Shown: piece after piece, positions 1-10,346 of the stretch
Position numbering within the stretch: position 1 is the stretch's first letter
Layout: every line of letters starts with the position of its first letter
Origin: Janthinobacterium sp. UMAB-56
GTDB lineage: Bacteria > Pseudomonadota > Gammaproteobacteria > Burkholderiales > Burkholderiaceae_D
DNA length: 64,000 nucleotides
Assembly (NCBI RefSeq): GCF_900095265.1
Contig: NZ_LT607654.1
Coordinates: 330,480-394,479 of the forward strand
Direction of reading: 5' to 3'
Notes under the pieces: generated by a model
The model's database searches: none
What the model saw: the letters and a program-made list of their open reading frames with translations, nothing else
What the model was told of the DNA's origin: nothing
Program-made: the position numbers and the translations under genes

Positions 1-78
1 CGGCCCGCCAGCACGGCGCCATGCGCCCTGCACAGTAGCCCTTTTGCTCAGCTGTAAATCAGGTTACGATCTTGCCAC

Positions 79-84
79 TATAAA
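79..84 (+). promoter_or_regulatory. possible -10 box before metY-type gene
   Basis: TATAAA lies 17 bases before the ATG at 101. No convincing -35 hexamer is visible at the usual spacing, so this is only a candidate. A GGAG at 92-95 would be the ribosome binding site. Confidence 0.3.
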
Positions 85-100
85 ACTTGGCGGAGACACC

Positions 101-1411
101 ATGAGCGGCCCGAAATACCCCGGTTTCGATACTTTATCCCTGCATGCGGGCGCCGCGCCCGACCCTGCCACGGGCGCGCGCGCCACGCCCATTCATTTCA
201 CGTCCTCGTTTGCCTTCAAGAGTTCGGAACATGCTGCCTCGCTATTCAATATGGAGCGGGCCGGCCACGTCTACTCGCGCATATCGAACCCGACCAACGC
301 CGTGCTGGAAGAGCGCATCGCCGCCCTAGAAGGGGGCGTGGCCGGCATCGCCACGGCCAGCGGCCAGGCCGCCATGCACCTGGGCCTGACCACCATCGCC
401 GGCGCCGGATCGCACATCGTTGCCTCGCGCGCCCTGTACGGCGGCTCGCACAATCTGCTGGCCTATACCTTGAAACGCTACGGCATCGACACCACCTTCG
501 TCGACCCGCGCGATGCGGATGCCTGGCGCGCCGCCATCCGCCCGAATACCAAGGTGCTATTCGGCGAAACCCTGGGCAATCCCGGCCTCGACGTGCTGGA
601 CATCCCGACGATTGCCGCCCTGGCGCACGAACAGCAACTGCCGCTGATGCTCGATTCAACGTTCACCACGCCCTATTTGCTGCGTCCCTTCGAGCATGGC
701 GCCGACCTGGTGTTCCACTCGGCCACCAAATTCCTCTGCGGGCACGGCACGGCCATCGGCGGCTTGCTGGTCGATGGCGGCACCTTCGACTGGCAAACGG
801 CGTACGACAAGACGGGCCGTTTCGCCGAACTGTGCGAACCGTATGAGGGCTTTCACGGCATGGTCTTCGCCGAGGAATCGACGGTGGCGCCGTTCGCCCT
901 GCGCGCGCGACGCGAAGGCTTGCGCGATTTCGGCGCCGTCATGAGCCCGCACAACGCCTTCGCCATCCTGCAAGGCATCGAAACCCTGGGCTTGCGCATG
1001 GACCGCCACGTGGCCAACACGCGCAAAATCATCGACTTCCTGCTGGCCAATCCGGCAGTCGAATCCGTGTCCTACCCCGAACTGCCGTCACATCCCGACT
1101 ACACACTGGCGAAAACCCTGCTGCCGAAAGGCGCGGGCGGCGTCTTCACCTTCCGCCTGCGCGGCGACCGCGCGGCGGGCCAGCGCTTTGTCGACAGCCT
1201 GAAGATATTCTCGCACCTGGCCAATGTGGGCGACGCCAAGTCGCTCGTCATCCACCCCGCCTCCACCACGCATTTTCGCGTGCCAGACGACCAGCTGGCG
1301 CAGGCGGGCATCACGCAGGGCACCATGCGCTTGTCGGTGGGCCTCGAAGATGCGGACGACCTGATCGAAGACCTGGCCCGCAGCCTGAAACTGTCGCAGA
1401 AAGGCGCCTGA
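101..1411 (+). CDS. metY: O-acetylhomoserine/O-succinylhomoserine sulfhydrylase family (PLP, Cys/Met metabolism)
   Basis: Belongs to the Cys/Met-metabolism PLP enzyme family, which makes homocysteine (or methionine precursors) from an acylated homoserine and sulfide in the cytoplasm. The start chosen is the ATG at 101, giving 436 aa, because GGAG at 92-95 sits just before it and the protein then begins MSGPKYPGFDTLSLHAG, the usual family opening; an in-frame ATG at 44 has no such site. Visible motifs are the substrate/PLP segment YSRISNPTNAVLEERIAALEGG and the Schiff-base lysine K210 in SATKFLCGHG. Length is typical of MetY rather than of the shorter MetB/MetZ group, but the exact acyl donor cannot be told from sequence by eye. 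The next gene starts one base after its stop, so the two are probably co-transcribed. Confidence 0.9.
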   Translation: MSGPKYPGFDTLSLHAGAAPDPATGARATPIHFTSSFAFKSSEHAASLFNMERAGHVYSRISNPTNAVLEERIAALEGGVAGIATASGQAAMHLGLTTIAGAGSHIVASRALYGGSHNLLAYTLKRYGIDTTFVDPRDADAWRAAIRPNTKVLFGETLGNPGLDVLDIPTIAALAHEQQLPLMLDSTFTTPYLLRPFEHGADLVFHSATKFLCGHGTAIGGLLVDGGTFDWQTAYDKTGRFAELCEPYEGFHGMVFAEESTVAPFALRARREGLRDFGAVMSPHNAFAILQGIETLGLRMDRHVANTRKIIDFLLANPAVESVSYPELPSHPDYTLAKTLLPKGAGGVFTFRLRGDRAAGQRFVDSLKIFSHLANVGDAKSLVIHPASTTHFRVPDDQLAQAGITQGTMRLSVGLEDADDLIEDLARSLKLSQKGA

Positions 1412-1412
1412 T

Positions 1413-2219
1413 ATGCTGTTCACCATCGAGAACGCCACGGCCTACTGCTACACGGGCAGTAAGACTTTTAACCCACATCAGCCGACGGCCGTTTTCATCC
1501 ACGGCGCGCAGAACGACCATTCCGTGTGGGCCCTGCAGACGCGCTATTTCGCCCACCACGGCTGGAACGTGCTGGCCGTGGACCTACCGGGCCACGGGCG
1601 CAGCCTGGGTGCAGCAAAGGATAATGTCGCAGCACTGGCGCGCTGGATACTGGCCATACTGGACGCGGCTGGCGCAGACAAGGCCATGCTCATCGGCCAC
1701 AGCATGGGTTCCCTGATCGCGCTGGAAGCGGCATTCCTGGCACCCGGCCGCGTCAGCCACCTGGCCATGCTGGGCTCCACCTACCCGATGAAAGTCTCGC
1801 CCGCCCTGCTGGAAACGGCGCTCCAGGACGAACCGGCGGCCATCGACATGGTCAATATCTGGTCGCACTCGTCGATCGCGCAAAAGCCCTCGTTTCCCGG
1901 CCCGGGCTTCTATGCCATGGGTGGCGCGCGGCGCCTGAAACAGCGCATCGCCGCCCTCAACCCCGAGCACGTGTTTTATACGGATTTTTTTGCCTGCAAT
2001 GCCTACGCGAACGGCGAAATCGCTGCCGCTTCGGTACACTGCCCCACTTTATTCATTTTCGGCGCGCGCGACATGATGACCCCGCCCAAATCGACCCGGC
2101 TGCTGACCGCGGCCATAGCGCATGGCACGGTGGTGCAGGTCGACAGCGGGCACGAATTGATGGCCGAGCAGCCCGACGCCGTGCTCGATGCGTTGTTGGC
2201 GTTTGCGCCAGCGGCATGA
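1413..2219 (+). CDS. alpha/beta hydrolase
   Basis: A 268-aa soluble alpha/beta-hydrolase. The nucleophile elbow GHSMGS gives the catalytic serine S97; the acid is probably D220 (FGARDMMTPP) and the base H247 (DSGHELMAEQP), so the triad looks complete. The N-terminal HGAQNDHSVW segment supplies the oxyanion-hole HG motif. It begins one base after the metY-type gene stops and so probably shares its transcript, which hints at clearance of an ester or thioester by-product, but no substrate can be read from the sequence. Confidence 0.85.
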   Translation: MLFTIENATAYCYTGSKTFNPHQPTAVFIHGAQNDHSVWALQTRYFAHHGWNVLAVDLPGHGRSLGAAKDNVAALARWILAILDAAGADKAMLIGHSMGSLIALEAAFLAPGRVSHLAMLGSTYPMKVSPALLETALQDEPAAIDMVNIWSHSSIAQKPSFPGPGFYAMGGARRLKQRIAALNPEHVFYTDFFACNAYANGEIAAASVHCPTLFIFGARDMMTPPKSTRLLTAAIAHGTVVQVDSGHELMAEQPDAVLDALLAFAPAA

Positions 2220-2253
2220 ACGCCGGCCACACGGGCTTTTTTAGGATAGCTAC

Positions 2254-3648
2254 ATGATGTTTTTGAATACCCTGCACGATGAATTGACTGGCCGCGGCAG
2301 CGGCACGCAAGCAGAGCGGCACGAACGCTACAACTGGCTGGAGCAGCTGCGCTGCACCAATCCCCAGGCGGACGAAAAAGGCCCCATGGCCGGCATACCC
2401 AGCTACCACTGGTTCCGGCTGCCGCAAGCGCTGCAGGTGGCGGGACAGGCGTCCGATCTGGTGGCCGGCACCATGAACGCCCAGTACCTGGTCTTCGAGG
2501 GCCACCACGCGGCAGCGTTCGCGGCCGAACTGGGACTGCAATACGACGCCAACAACCGCATCGACCGCCCCGGTGGCATCGACGAGCTGCTCGATGCCTA
2601 TGAAGAGCAGGCGGACGGCAGCTGGAGCACCCTGCCAAATGAAACGCCAGCGCCGCCACTGGCCGGCTGGGACGACGTGTACTTCCGCGTGCGCGACCTG
2701 AGCGACGGCAAGGCCATCCAGAGCGTGACCACCATCGCCTACGAGAGCAGTCGTTTTCCCGGCTACACCCTGCTGGGCACGACCCTGGTGGGCGCGGGCG
2801 CCATCGCCCACGACGACGAGACGGCGGAGTATTTGCAGCAAGTCTTCGCCGACTGGGCCATCCAGCGCGAATGCGCCGCCACCTGCCCGGCTTCGTCCCC
2901 GCCCTGGCCGCATACACCGCGCCAGATACCGCCCGCGCCGTTCGATTTTGCGCGCAACCTGGCCTATCTTGACGCCCTGCTGGCCGCCTACGGATGCGCG
3001 CAGGCGCAGGCGCAAGTCGATGGTGGCGATGAGGCCTACTGGGCGTGCGCAGCCGCCAGCACGGCCTATCAGCTGTTCTCACTGCGCTACACGGCAGGCT
3101 TGCCCTTGCTTGACGTCGAAACGGCGCTGGAAGCGGCGATTTGCGCCTGTGAAACGGCGCGCGCGGCCCTGGCCGCCGCCTACGATGACGATGCCTTGCC
3201 CGCCTTTGATTTCGAACAATTGACGGATTACGCGCGCACCTTGCAGTTGCTAGGCGCCGCCCTGCTGTTCGGTCGCCACGACCTGGCCGCCCGCCTGGCC
3301 GCCCTGCAGACAGCCTTCGATGGCGAAGATGGCGTGTATGAGGCGCTGCTGTCGAGCATCGATCCGCAGCGTCCCGCCGTCGACGAATGGTATTTCGCCG
3401 AGCCCTATAGCGCCCTGTTCGAATGCCTGGATGCGGACGATCCCGCGCAGCAGATGGAACATCTGCGGCAATACCTGACCAGCTGGCATGGCTCGCTGGT
3501 GCGCGAGGACTGGTTCAACGGCCATTTGCGCGCGCACGGACTGGCCGGCTACTACGGCTTGTGGGCCTTCGAGGCGGCCGCCGTGGCCAGGCACTTGGGC
3601 CTGGAGCGCAGCGCGCTGGCCCACTGGCTCATGCCGCCATCGCCCTGA
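2254..3648 (+). CDS. uncharacterised protein with PoNi-like (DUF1910/DUF1911) C-terminal half
   Basis: A 464-aa cytoplasmic protein with no signal peptide or membrane segment. AGGA at 2243-2246 supports the ATG at 2254. The N-terminal ~200 residues are not recognised. From about residue 225 the helical pattern resembles the PoNi immunity family: RNLAYLDALLAAY near residue 234, and the family-like end motif YYGLWAFEAAAVARHLGL near 433-450. Known PoNi proteins neutralise PoNe DNase toxins of type VI secretion or contact systems; no toxin gene is seen beside it here. It is followed 29 bases later by a WG-repeat protein and then a small protein in the same direction. The family assignment is by eye and needs a profile search. 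Confidence 0.55.
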   Translation: MMFLNTLHDELTGRGSGTQAERHERYNWLEQLRCTNPQADEKGPMAGIPSYHWFRLPQALQVAGQASDLVAGTMNAQYLVFEGHHAAAFAAELGLQYDANNRIDRPGGIDELLDAYEEQADGSWSTLPNETPAPPLAGWDDVYFRVRDLSDGKAIQSVTTIAYESSRFPGYTLLGTTLVGAGAIAHDDETAEYLQQVFADWAIQRECAATCPASSPPWPHTPRQIPPAPFDFARNLAYLDALLAAYGCAQAQAQVDGGDEAYWACAAASTAYQLFSLRYTAGLPLLDVETALEAAICACETARAALAAAYDDDALPAFDFEQLTDYARTLQLLGAALLFGRHDLAARLAALQTAFDGEDGVYEALLSSIDPQRPAVDEWYFAEPYSALFECLDADDPAQQMEHLRQYLTSWHGSLVREDWFNGHLRAHGLAGYYGLWAFEAAAVARHLGLERSALAHWLMPPSP

Positions 3649-3677
3649 ATACCCCGTTCACCTTTACATAAATATCC

Positions 3678-5669
3678 ATGATCAATACCGCAGCCCTGTT
3701 CAGCACCGCCTCCCTGCCCGGCCAGGCCGGCTTCGACACCGACGCCATCACCGGCCTGGCCGAATGGCGGCTGGACACGCCCCTGCTGTTCAAGCTGCTC
3801 ATCGGCGCCGGCACGCAAGCCGTCGCCTGGCCCATCTACGGCGATGGCGCAGACTGCCCCTGCGTGCTGGCCGCGCCGATGGTCCAGGCGCAGGCCAGCT
3901 GGCAAGCCTTGTCTGCGCTGATGGAGCCGCCGCGCGACGCGGCCGCCATCGTCGCGCGCAGCGCCATCAGTTCCTTGCTGGCAGGCAGCCAGGCGTGGTT
4001 GATCCTCGATTGCGTGCAGCTGATCGCGCACGATATCGACACGCCGCAATACGCGGCCGCGCTCGATGCCGTGCGCGCCGAAGCGCAAGCCTTGCACGCT
4101 GCCCTGCTGCGCGGCGACAGAGCATCCCTGGCGCCCCTGCTGGCCGCCGGCTCTGCGGCGCCCGCCACAGGCTACTGGTCCGCCACGGCCGTTGCGCAGC
4201 TGACCGATGTCGAGGAACTCGGCGCGGACGAACTGCCTTTCCTGCAAGGCCTGGAAGTGGTGGGATGGGAGGAAGACGTGCTGTGCCATGAAGTGAGCGC
4301 AGGCGGTGAACCGGCCGTCACCGGCCTGGTCACGCCCTATGGCCGCTGGATCGTGCCGCTGTCGCAGCGCTATGTCGACCTGGGCGTTTACTACGCGGAC
4401 GATGGCTGGATCACCTTTGCCACGGCGGACGCCCCCGCTGCGCACGGCGTGCTTGACCTCAACGGTACGGTGGTGCTGCCCCCTGCACCCGGCGCCCTGT
4501 ATGTGATCAGCCCACATCTATTGCAGCAGATCGATGCGGACGGCGCCAGCCGCTTGCTGCGCCTGCCCGACGGCGCGCTGCTCATCGACAGGGTCGACAA
4601 CATGTGCGAGCGCGAAGATGGCTATATCGACATCGAGCGCCAGATCGGCGATGGCGATGAACGCAATGTCTGCGGCGTGATCGACAAGTCAGGCAAGGTC
4701 GTGGTGCCGCCCGCCTACAGCTCGGTGCAGGAATTCGGCACGAAGAAAAAAATCGCCGTCGTCAGCCAGCGCATCGCCGGGCGCTTCCTGTTTGGCCTGG
4801 TCAATAGCCAGGGCGAGCTGCTGGCGCCGTGCCAGTACGAAGCCATCGATAGCGCCACCACCTCGTCGCCGCCCAAAGTGCGCAAGAACCTGATCTTTGC
4901 CATCGACGCGCAGGGGCTGGCCTGCATGCTGACGCTCGATGGAAAACAGGCGTTTGCGCCCCTGTATCCGCCCGCCCACCATTTGCGCGGCGTGGCCGTG
5001 CAAAGCGACTTTTTATATGTGGTCAAGGATGGCATGGCCTGGAGCATGGATTTCACGGGCCAGTTGCTGGAGCAGTTCGACACCGTGGAAAACTTCAAGG
5101 CGGCCATCACGGCCCAATTGAGCGAGGCCATGGGACTGGGCAAGAAGAAAGCCGTCAAACGGCGCAGCTTTACGCCGGCGCAAATCCTGGCAAAGGCTGA
5201 CCGCGAACAGTTGCGCGCCATGGCCGCCCTGCTCTTGCAAGGCGATGCAGCGCTGGCCGCGCGCTGCGTCGACATCACGCTGGAAGAACTGGCGGAGGAC
5301 GACCCGGAAGTAGAATACGAAGGCGACACGCCCGCAGCGGCGTGCTTCTTCCTGCTCTGGTCCACCGCCGCCGATGTGCTGGGCCACGGCGCCACCCTGG
5401 ACTGGAAAGCCGTCGATGAAGTGGCGCGCATCGTCCAGCATATCGGGCTGCCCGCGCTGCAGGACTTCCGCTGGACCACACGGGAAGATGGCGACGCGAT
5501 GGCCGAAGGCCTGGCCGCCATCGCCGCCCACCTGGCGCCGCACCAGCTGCGCCTGGTGAACATGAACGACGGCGAAGACACGTATTTCCTGGGCGTGGTG
5601 CGCGCGCAGGATGCAGCGGCGTTCAAGGCAGCGGCGCTACAGGCGGCCTTACGGCCCGTGCTGCTGTGA
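3678..5669 (+). CDS. WG-repeat protein of unknown function
   Basis: A 663-aa protein without signal peptide. Residues 1-200 are an alpha-helical region of unknown type. Residues ~216-400 carry degenerate WG repeats, each a short unit of the type 'G-hydrophobic-(D/T)xxGxxxxPPxY' (for example GVIDKSGKVVVPPAYSSV and FGLVNSQGELLAPCQYEAI). A lysine/arginine-rich linker near residue 490 (GKKKAVKRRS) leads into a C-terminal domain whose end, NMNDGEDTYFLGVV, has the GD-Y pattern seen in DUF6630-like proteins; that last link is weak. WG repeats are thought to form beta structures for binding and often occur in contact-dependent or periplasmic proteins. The gene lies between a PoNi-like gene and a 104-aa gene. 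The SD before the ATG is weak. Confidence 0.6.
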   Translation: MINTAALFSTASLPGQAGFDTDAITGLAEWRLDTPLLFKLLIGAGTQAVAWPIYGDGADCPCVLAAPMVQAQASWQALSALMEPPRDAAAIVARSAISSLLAGSQAWLILDCVQLIAHDIDTPQYAAALDAVRAEAQALHAALLRGDRASLAPLLAAGSAAPATGYWSATAVAQLTDVEELGADELPFLQGLEVVGWEEDVLCHEVSAGGEPAVTGLVTPYGRWIVPLSQRYVDLGVYYADDGWITFATADAPAAHGVLDLNGTVVLPPAPGALYVISPHLLQQIDADGASRLLRLPDGALLIDRVDNMCEREDGYIDIERQIGDGDERNVCGVIDKSGKVVVPPAYSSVQEFGTKKKIAVVSQRIAGRFLFGLVNSQGELLAPCQYEAIDSATTSSPPKVRKNLIFAIDAQGLACMLTLDGKQAFAPLYPPAHHLRGVAVQSDFLYVVKDGMAWSMDFTGQLLEQFDTVENFKAAITAQLSEAMGLGKKKAVKRRSFTPAQILAKADREQLRAMAALLLQGDAALAARCVDITLEELAEDDPEVEYEGDTPAAACFFLLWSTAADVLGHGATLDWKAVDEVARIVQHIGLPALQDFRWTTREDGDAMAEGLAAIAAHLAPHQLRLVNMNDGEDTYFLGVVRAQDAAAFKAAALQAALRPVLL

Positions 5670-5724
5670 TTTTTCCCACCCGGCTGCGGGCGATGCGGCC
5701 GCGCCAGTTCAAGACAAGGTAGCC

Positions 5725-6039
5725 ATGCACGCGAAAAATTTTATCGATGATGTCGTCGCTTCCAATACCTCGCTGCTGGCCTTGTATGCGCAGGGGAGCC
5801 GGGGACAGACCCGGCTTGGCGCCCTGCTCGACGGGCTGGCACTGGCCGATGGCCAGCGCGAGCAAGTCCTGGCCTTGATCAAGCTGGCGATCGATGACGC
5901 CACGTACCAGCTGGTGTGCAGCATCGAAGGCAGCGCCTCGCTCGGCGACAGCCAGCAGGATTACACGCTGCTCGACGAAGCGGGCAATACGCTGACGGGC
6001 GCGCTCGATGCGCTGCTGTACGACAAGCTGAACACCTGA
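5725..6039 (+). CDS. small uncharacterised protein
   Basis: A 104-aa acidic, helical protein starting MHAKNFIDDVVASN. The ATG at 5725 is the first sensible start after the WG-repeat gene (55 bases downstream); the longer open frame from 5611 overlaps that gene and has arginine-rich, non-coding-like composition. I recognise no family. Residues ~25-31 (SRGQTRL) are encoded by a 20-bp inverted repeat that resembles an intergenic repeat found elsewhere in this window. It ends 7 bases before the convergent YihY gene. By position it is probably the third member of a three-gene unit. Confidence 0.55.
   Translation: MHAKNFIDDVVASNTSLLALYAQGSRGQTRLGALLDGLALADGQREQVLALIKLAIDDATYQLVCSIEGSASLGDSQQDYTLLDEAGNTLTGALDALLYDKLNT
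5797..5816. repeat. inverted repeat inside a coding sequence
   Basis: A perfect 7-bp stem AGCCGGG / CCCGGCT with a 6-base loop GACAGA. The core GGGGACAGACCCG differs by one base from the GGGGTCAGACCCG half of the hairpin at 58311-58337. It lies in frame in the 104-aa gene. Confidence 0.5.
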
Positions 6040-6046
6040 TCATCCC

Positions 6047-7423
6047 TCAGACGCAGCGCACTTCCCCGAAATGCTGCGCCAGGGTCAGGCCCAGTCCCTG
6101 CTCTACGGCGCTTTCCACTTGCGCGGCCAGCGCTGCCGCTTCTTCGGCCGCCTCGATGTCGCGCTCATTGGTGGAACCGGCCGGGTAGCCGGAATTGACG
6201 CGCATGCCGCCGAAGACGAACAGCCGGTAGACATCGGCCAGGCTGATGCGGTTGACATTACCCAGCAAGACCCAGTGGTCGGAACTGTCGGCCACGCGCT
6301 TGCCCCACTGTACCCGCACGGCGCCATCCACGTTCACTCTTCCCACCCAACCCTGCTGCACCATCTTGTCGAGCAGGGTTTCCATCTCTTCGAAACCCAG
6401 ACGCGTGCTGCGGCGGATCTCGGCCGCACCCACCAGGGCCGAATCGGCGCAGTGGCAAGCCTGGTGCAGCACCTTCAAGATGGCGACAGCGTCGACGAAT
6501 TCGCTTCCCGGTACCGCCTCGTACCACCAGCGCTCGTATTTCACGACGGGCAAGGCGGCCACCAGCAAGGCCCCGACCAGGGTGATCATCCAGCTCAGGT
6601 AAATCCAGACGAGGAACAGCGGCAAGGCGGCCAGCGCGCCATAGATACGCGAATAGGTAGGGAATTCCTGGATGAATTCACCGAAGCCCCGCTTGGCGAC
6701 CTCGAACGCCAGCGCGGCCAGCAAGCCGCCCCAGGCAGCGTCGCGCCAGTCCACGTCGCGGTTCGGCACGGCAATGTACAGCAGCGTAAATGCCAGCATG
6801 GTCAGGCCGATCGACACCAGCGTATAAAACACGGCGCCGAGGAAAGGCACGGCGCCCACCACACCGCTGGTGGCCATGAAGAGGCGCGAGGTCACCGTCA
6901 GCGATACGCCCACCAGCAGTGGCCCCAGTGTGACGATGGCCCAGTAGACGAGCAGGCGTTTGCTCCAGCGGCGCTCCTGGCGCACGCGCCAGATGCGGTT
7001 GAACACACGTTCGATCAAGCCCATCATGCCCACCGAAGTGACGATCAGGGCGCCCGCGCCGATGGCCGACAAGCGCGTGGCTTTCGAGGCGAACGTGGTC
7101 AGATAGCCGAGGATGGTGTTCGAAATCCCCTTGGGCATCACGCTTTGCACGAAATAATCTTCCAGCGCGTGGCGGAAGGTATTAAACAGCGGGAATGTGG
7201 TGAAGATGGCCAGGGCCAGGGTGAGCAGCGGCACCAGCGCGAACACGGTGGCAAACGTCAGGCTGCCGGCCACCTGCGGCAGGCTTTCCTCGCGCACGCG
7301 GCGGCGCGCGAACTGCAGCAGGTCGCGCGTTTCGGACCACGTCAGGCCGCGCACGACTGCCAGCCCCATGCTCAGGGCGCGCCACAGGTATTGAAAGAGA
7401 GGGAGTATATATTTTGAAAACAT
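6047..7423 (-). CDS. YihY/BrkB family inner-membrane protein
   Basis: A 458-aa membrane protein of the YihY/virulence factor BrkB family, formerly mis-called RNase BN. The ATG at 7423 is chosen over an upstream TTG. Six or so hydrophobic segments lie in residues ~40-280, with the family-typical stretch AGSLTFATVFALVPLLTLALA and YGALAALPLFLVWIYLSW. The C-terminal ~170 residues are soluble and resemble the winged-helix-like tail seen in betaproteobacterial members (RRSTRLGFEEMETLLDKMVQQGWVGRV). Its role is unsettled; proposals include transport or envelope function. It is divergently transcribed from wrbA across a 64-bp gap. Confidence 0.88.
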   Translation of the reverse strand: MFSKYILPLFQYLWRALSMGLAVVRGLTWSETRDLLQFARRRVREESLPQVAGSLTFATVFALVPLLTLALAIFTTFPLFNTFRHALEDYFVQSVMPKGISNTILGYLTTFASKATRLSAIGAGALIVTSVGMMGLIERVFNRIWRVRQERRWSKRLLVYWAIVTLGPLLVGVSLTVTSRLFMATSGVVGAVPFLGAVFYTLVSIGLTMLAFTLLYIAVPNRDVDWRDAAWGGLLAALAFEVAKRGFGEFIQEFPTYSRIYGALAALPLFLVWIYLSWMITLVGALLVAALPVVKYERWWYEAVPGSEFVDAVAILKVLHQACHCADSALVGAAEIRRSTRLGFEEMETLLDKMVQQGWVGRVNVDGAVRVQWGKRVADSSDHWVLLGNVNRISLADVYRLFVFGGMRVNSGYPAGSTNERDIEAAEEAAALAAQVESAVEQGLGLTLAQHFGEVRCV

Positions 7424-7448
7424 GTGCAAAATCAGAACGGCGCCATGA

Positions 7449-8505
<1,057 letters not shown>

Positions 8506-8509
<4 letters not shown>

Positions 8510-9921
8510 CTGACCACGCCGATTTCCTCGCTGCCTGCCGCGCGCTGCTGGGCGCAGCGTATGTACTGACGGACCACGCCGACACGGCGCCCTTCCTCAC
8601 CGACTGGCGCGACCGGTTTACGGGCAAGGCCCTGGCCGTGCTGCGCCCCGCCAGCGTGGAGCAAGTGGCAGCCATCCTGCGCGCTTGCGCGCAATGGCAG
8701 ATCCCCGTCGTGCCGCAAGGGGGCAATACGGGGCTGGTACTGGGCAGCATCCCGGACGCTGCCGGCACGGCCATCGTGCTGTCGCTGGCGCGCCTGAACA
8801 GCATTCGCGCACTCGATCCCGTCAACCGCACCATCACGGTGGACGCGGGCTGCATCCTGCAAACTATCCAGGAAGCGGCAAGCGCCGCCGGCTGTTTGTT
8901 TCCACTCTCACTGGCGGCCGAAGGCAGTTGCACCATCGGCGGCAACCTGGCGACGAATGCGGGCGGCACGGCCGTGCTGCGCTACGGCAACACGCGCGAG
9001 CTGTGCCTGGGCCTGGAAGTGGTCACGCCGCAGGGCGAAATCTGGAGCGGCTTGCGCGGCTTGCGCAAAGATAATACGGGCTACGACCTGCGCGACCTGT
9101 ACATCGGCGCCGAGGGTACGCTGGGCGTGATCACCGGCGCGGTGATGAAACTGTATCCGCAACCGAAGGCCTGCATCACGGCGCTGGCCGCCATGCCCTC
9201 GCCCGCCCACGCGCTGCGCCTGCTGAGTTTGATGCAAGATCATTGCGGCGCCAGCCTGACGGGTTTTGAACTGATGTCGCAGTATTGCTTGCAACTGGTG
9301 GCGCAGCAATTCCCGCAATTGCCGCGCCCTTTCGCCGACGCGCATGGGCAGTACGTACTGCTTGAGCTGTCCAGCAGCCAGTCTGAGGCGCACGCCGTGG
9401 AATTGCTGGAAGCGAGCATCGGCGCGGCCCTGGAAGACGCATTGATCGAGGACGCCGTCGTCGCCAGTTCCGTGGCGCAGTCCGAAGGCCTGTGGCAGCT
9501 GCGCGAACACATTCCGCTGGCGCAGGCACAGGCGGGCAAGAACATCAAGCACGATATCTCGCTACCCATTTCCTGCATCGCCGATTTCATCGCCGTCACG
9601 GACGTGGCCCTGGAAACAGCCTTTCCAGGCTGCCAGCTGGTCTGCTTCGGCCATCTGGGCGACGGCAACCTGCATTACAACGTGGCGCCGCCACCCGGCA
9701 TGACGGACCAGGATTTCCTCTACAGGCAGGATGCCGTCAACCGCATCGTGCATGACCAGGTGCACGCCTACGGTGGTTCCATCTCGGCCGAACACGGCAT
9801 CGGCGCCCTCAAAAAAGACGACCTGGCGCACTACAAGTCGCCGCTGGAACTGCAACTGATGCGCGCCGTCAAGCAGGCGCTGGACCCGCAAAACATCATG
9901 AATCCTGGGAAAATCCTGTGA
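8506..9921 (+). CDS. FAD-linked oxidoreductase, GlcD / D-2-hydroxyacid dehydrogenase family
   Basis: A 471-aa FAD oxidase of the vanillyl-alcohol oxidase fold. The PCMH-type FAD domain is in residues ~40-215 with PQGGNTGLVLG, and GGNLATNAGGTAVLRYGNTRE. The C-terminal FAD-oxidase domain ends with GSISAEHGIGALKKDDL and QALDPQNIMNPGKIL. Family members oxidise D-lactate, D-2-hydroxyglutarate or glycolate to the 2-oxoacid and pass electrons to quinone or electron-transfer flavoprotein; which one applies cannot be read here. FGHLGDGNLHYNV is the conserved metal/substrate region. The gene overlaps both its neighbours by 4 bases. Confidence 0.88.
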
Positions 9922-10346
9922 GAACACCATTCTTCCTGTTTGCCATCTGCGCGTGCCTGGCCGCCCATGCCGGCGCGCAGGACGTCTACAAATGCGTGCA
10001 GGACGGCCAGACCAGCTATAGCGCCACGCCCTGCACGGGCGGCCAGTTGCAGATCCTGGAAGTTCCCTCGCCGCCCCCTGCCGTCGACAAGGGCGCGGCC
10101 ACGCGTCAGGAACGCGTCGCCAGCCAGATGGAAGCGGCGCGCAAGAAGCGTGAAAAGCGGGAAGACCAGGCGCGTGAACGGGCCGCCAAACAGCTCGAAG
10201 CGCGCCACAAGCACTGCGCCCAACTGCGCCTGGCGCAAAAATGGGCGGCGCAGGACGCCGTCGGCGCAGGCGACAAGAGTCGCGACGCGGCGCAACTGAA
10301 AGCGCGGCGTGCCGGCGAACGGCTGGCCGTCGAATGTCTGAATTGA
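9918..10346 (+). CDS. DUF4124 exported protein
   Basis: A 142-aa protein starting at GTG 9918, which overlaps the previous stop (GTGA). A signal peptide (RTPFFLFAICACLAAHAGAQ) is followed by the DUF4124 core DVYKCVQDGQTSYSATPCTGG with its paired cysteines, and then a charged coiled-coil-like region rich in Arg, Lys and Glu. DUF4124 proteins are periplasmic and of unknown function. The 3' end overlaps the following permease gene by 13 bases. Confidence 0.82.
   Translation: MRTPFFLFAICACLAAHAGAQDVYKCVQDGQTSYSATPCTGGQLQILEVPSPPPAVDKGAATRQERVASQMEAARKKREKREDQARERAAKQLEARHKHCAQLRLAQKWAAQDAVGAGDKSRDAAQLKARRAGERLAVECLN

Noticed and set aside
2221..2245. Terminator after the first hydrolase (GCC...GGC then T-run)
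   Set aside because: The stem is only three pairs, too weak to support.
6071..7417. Plus-strand 448-codon frame
   Set aside because: Complement of the YihY gene, which has clear membrane segments and family motifs; the shadow frame is His/Gln/Gly-rich.
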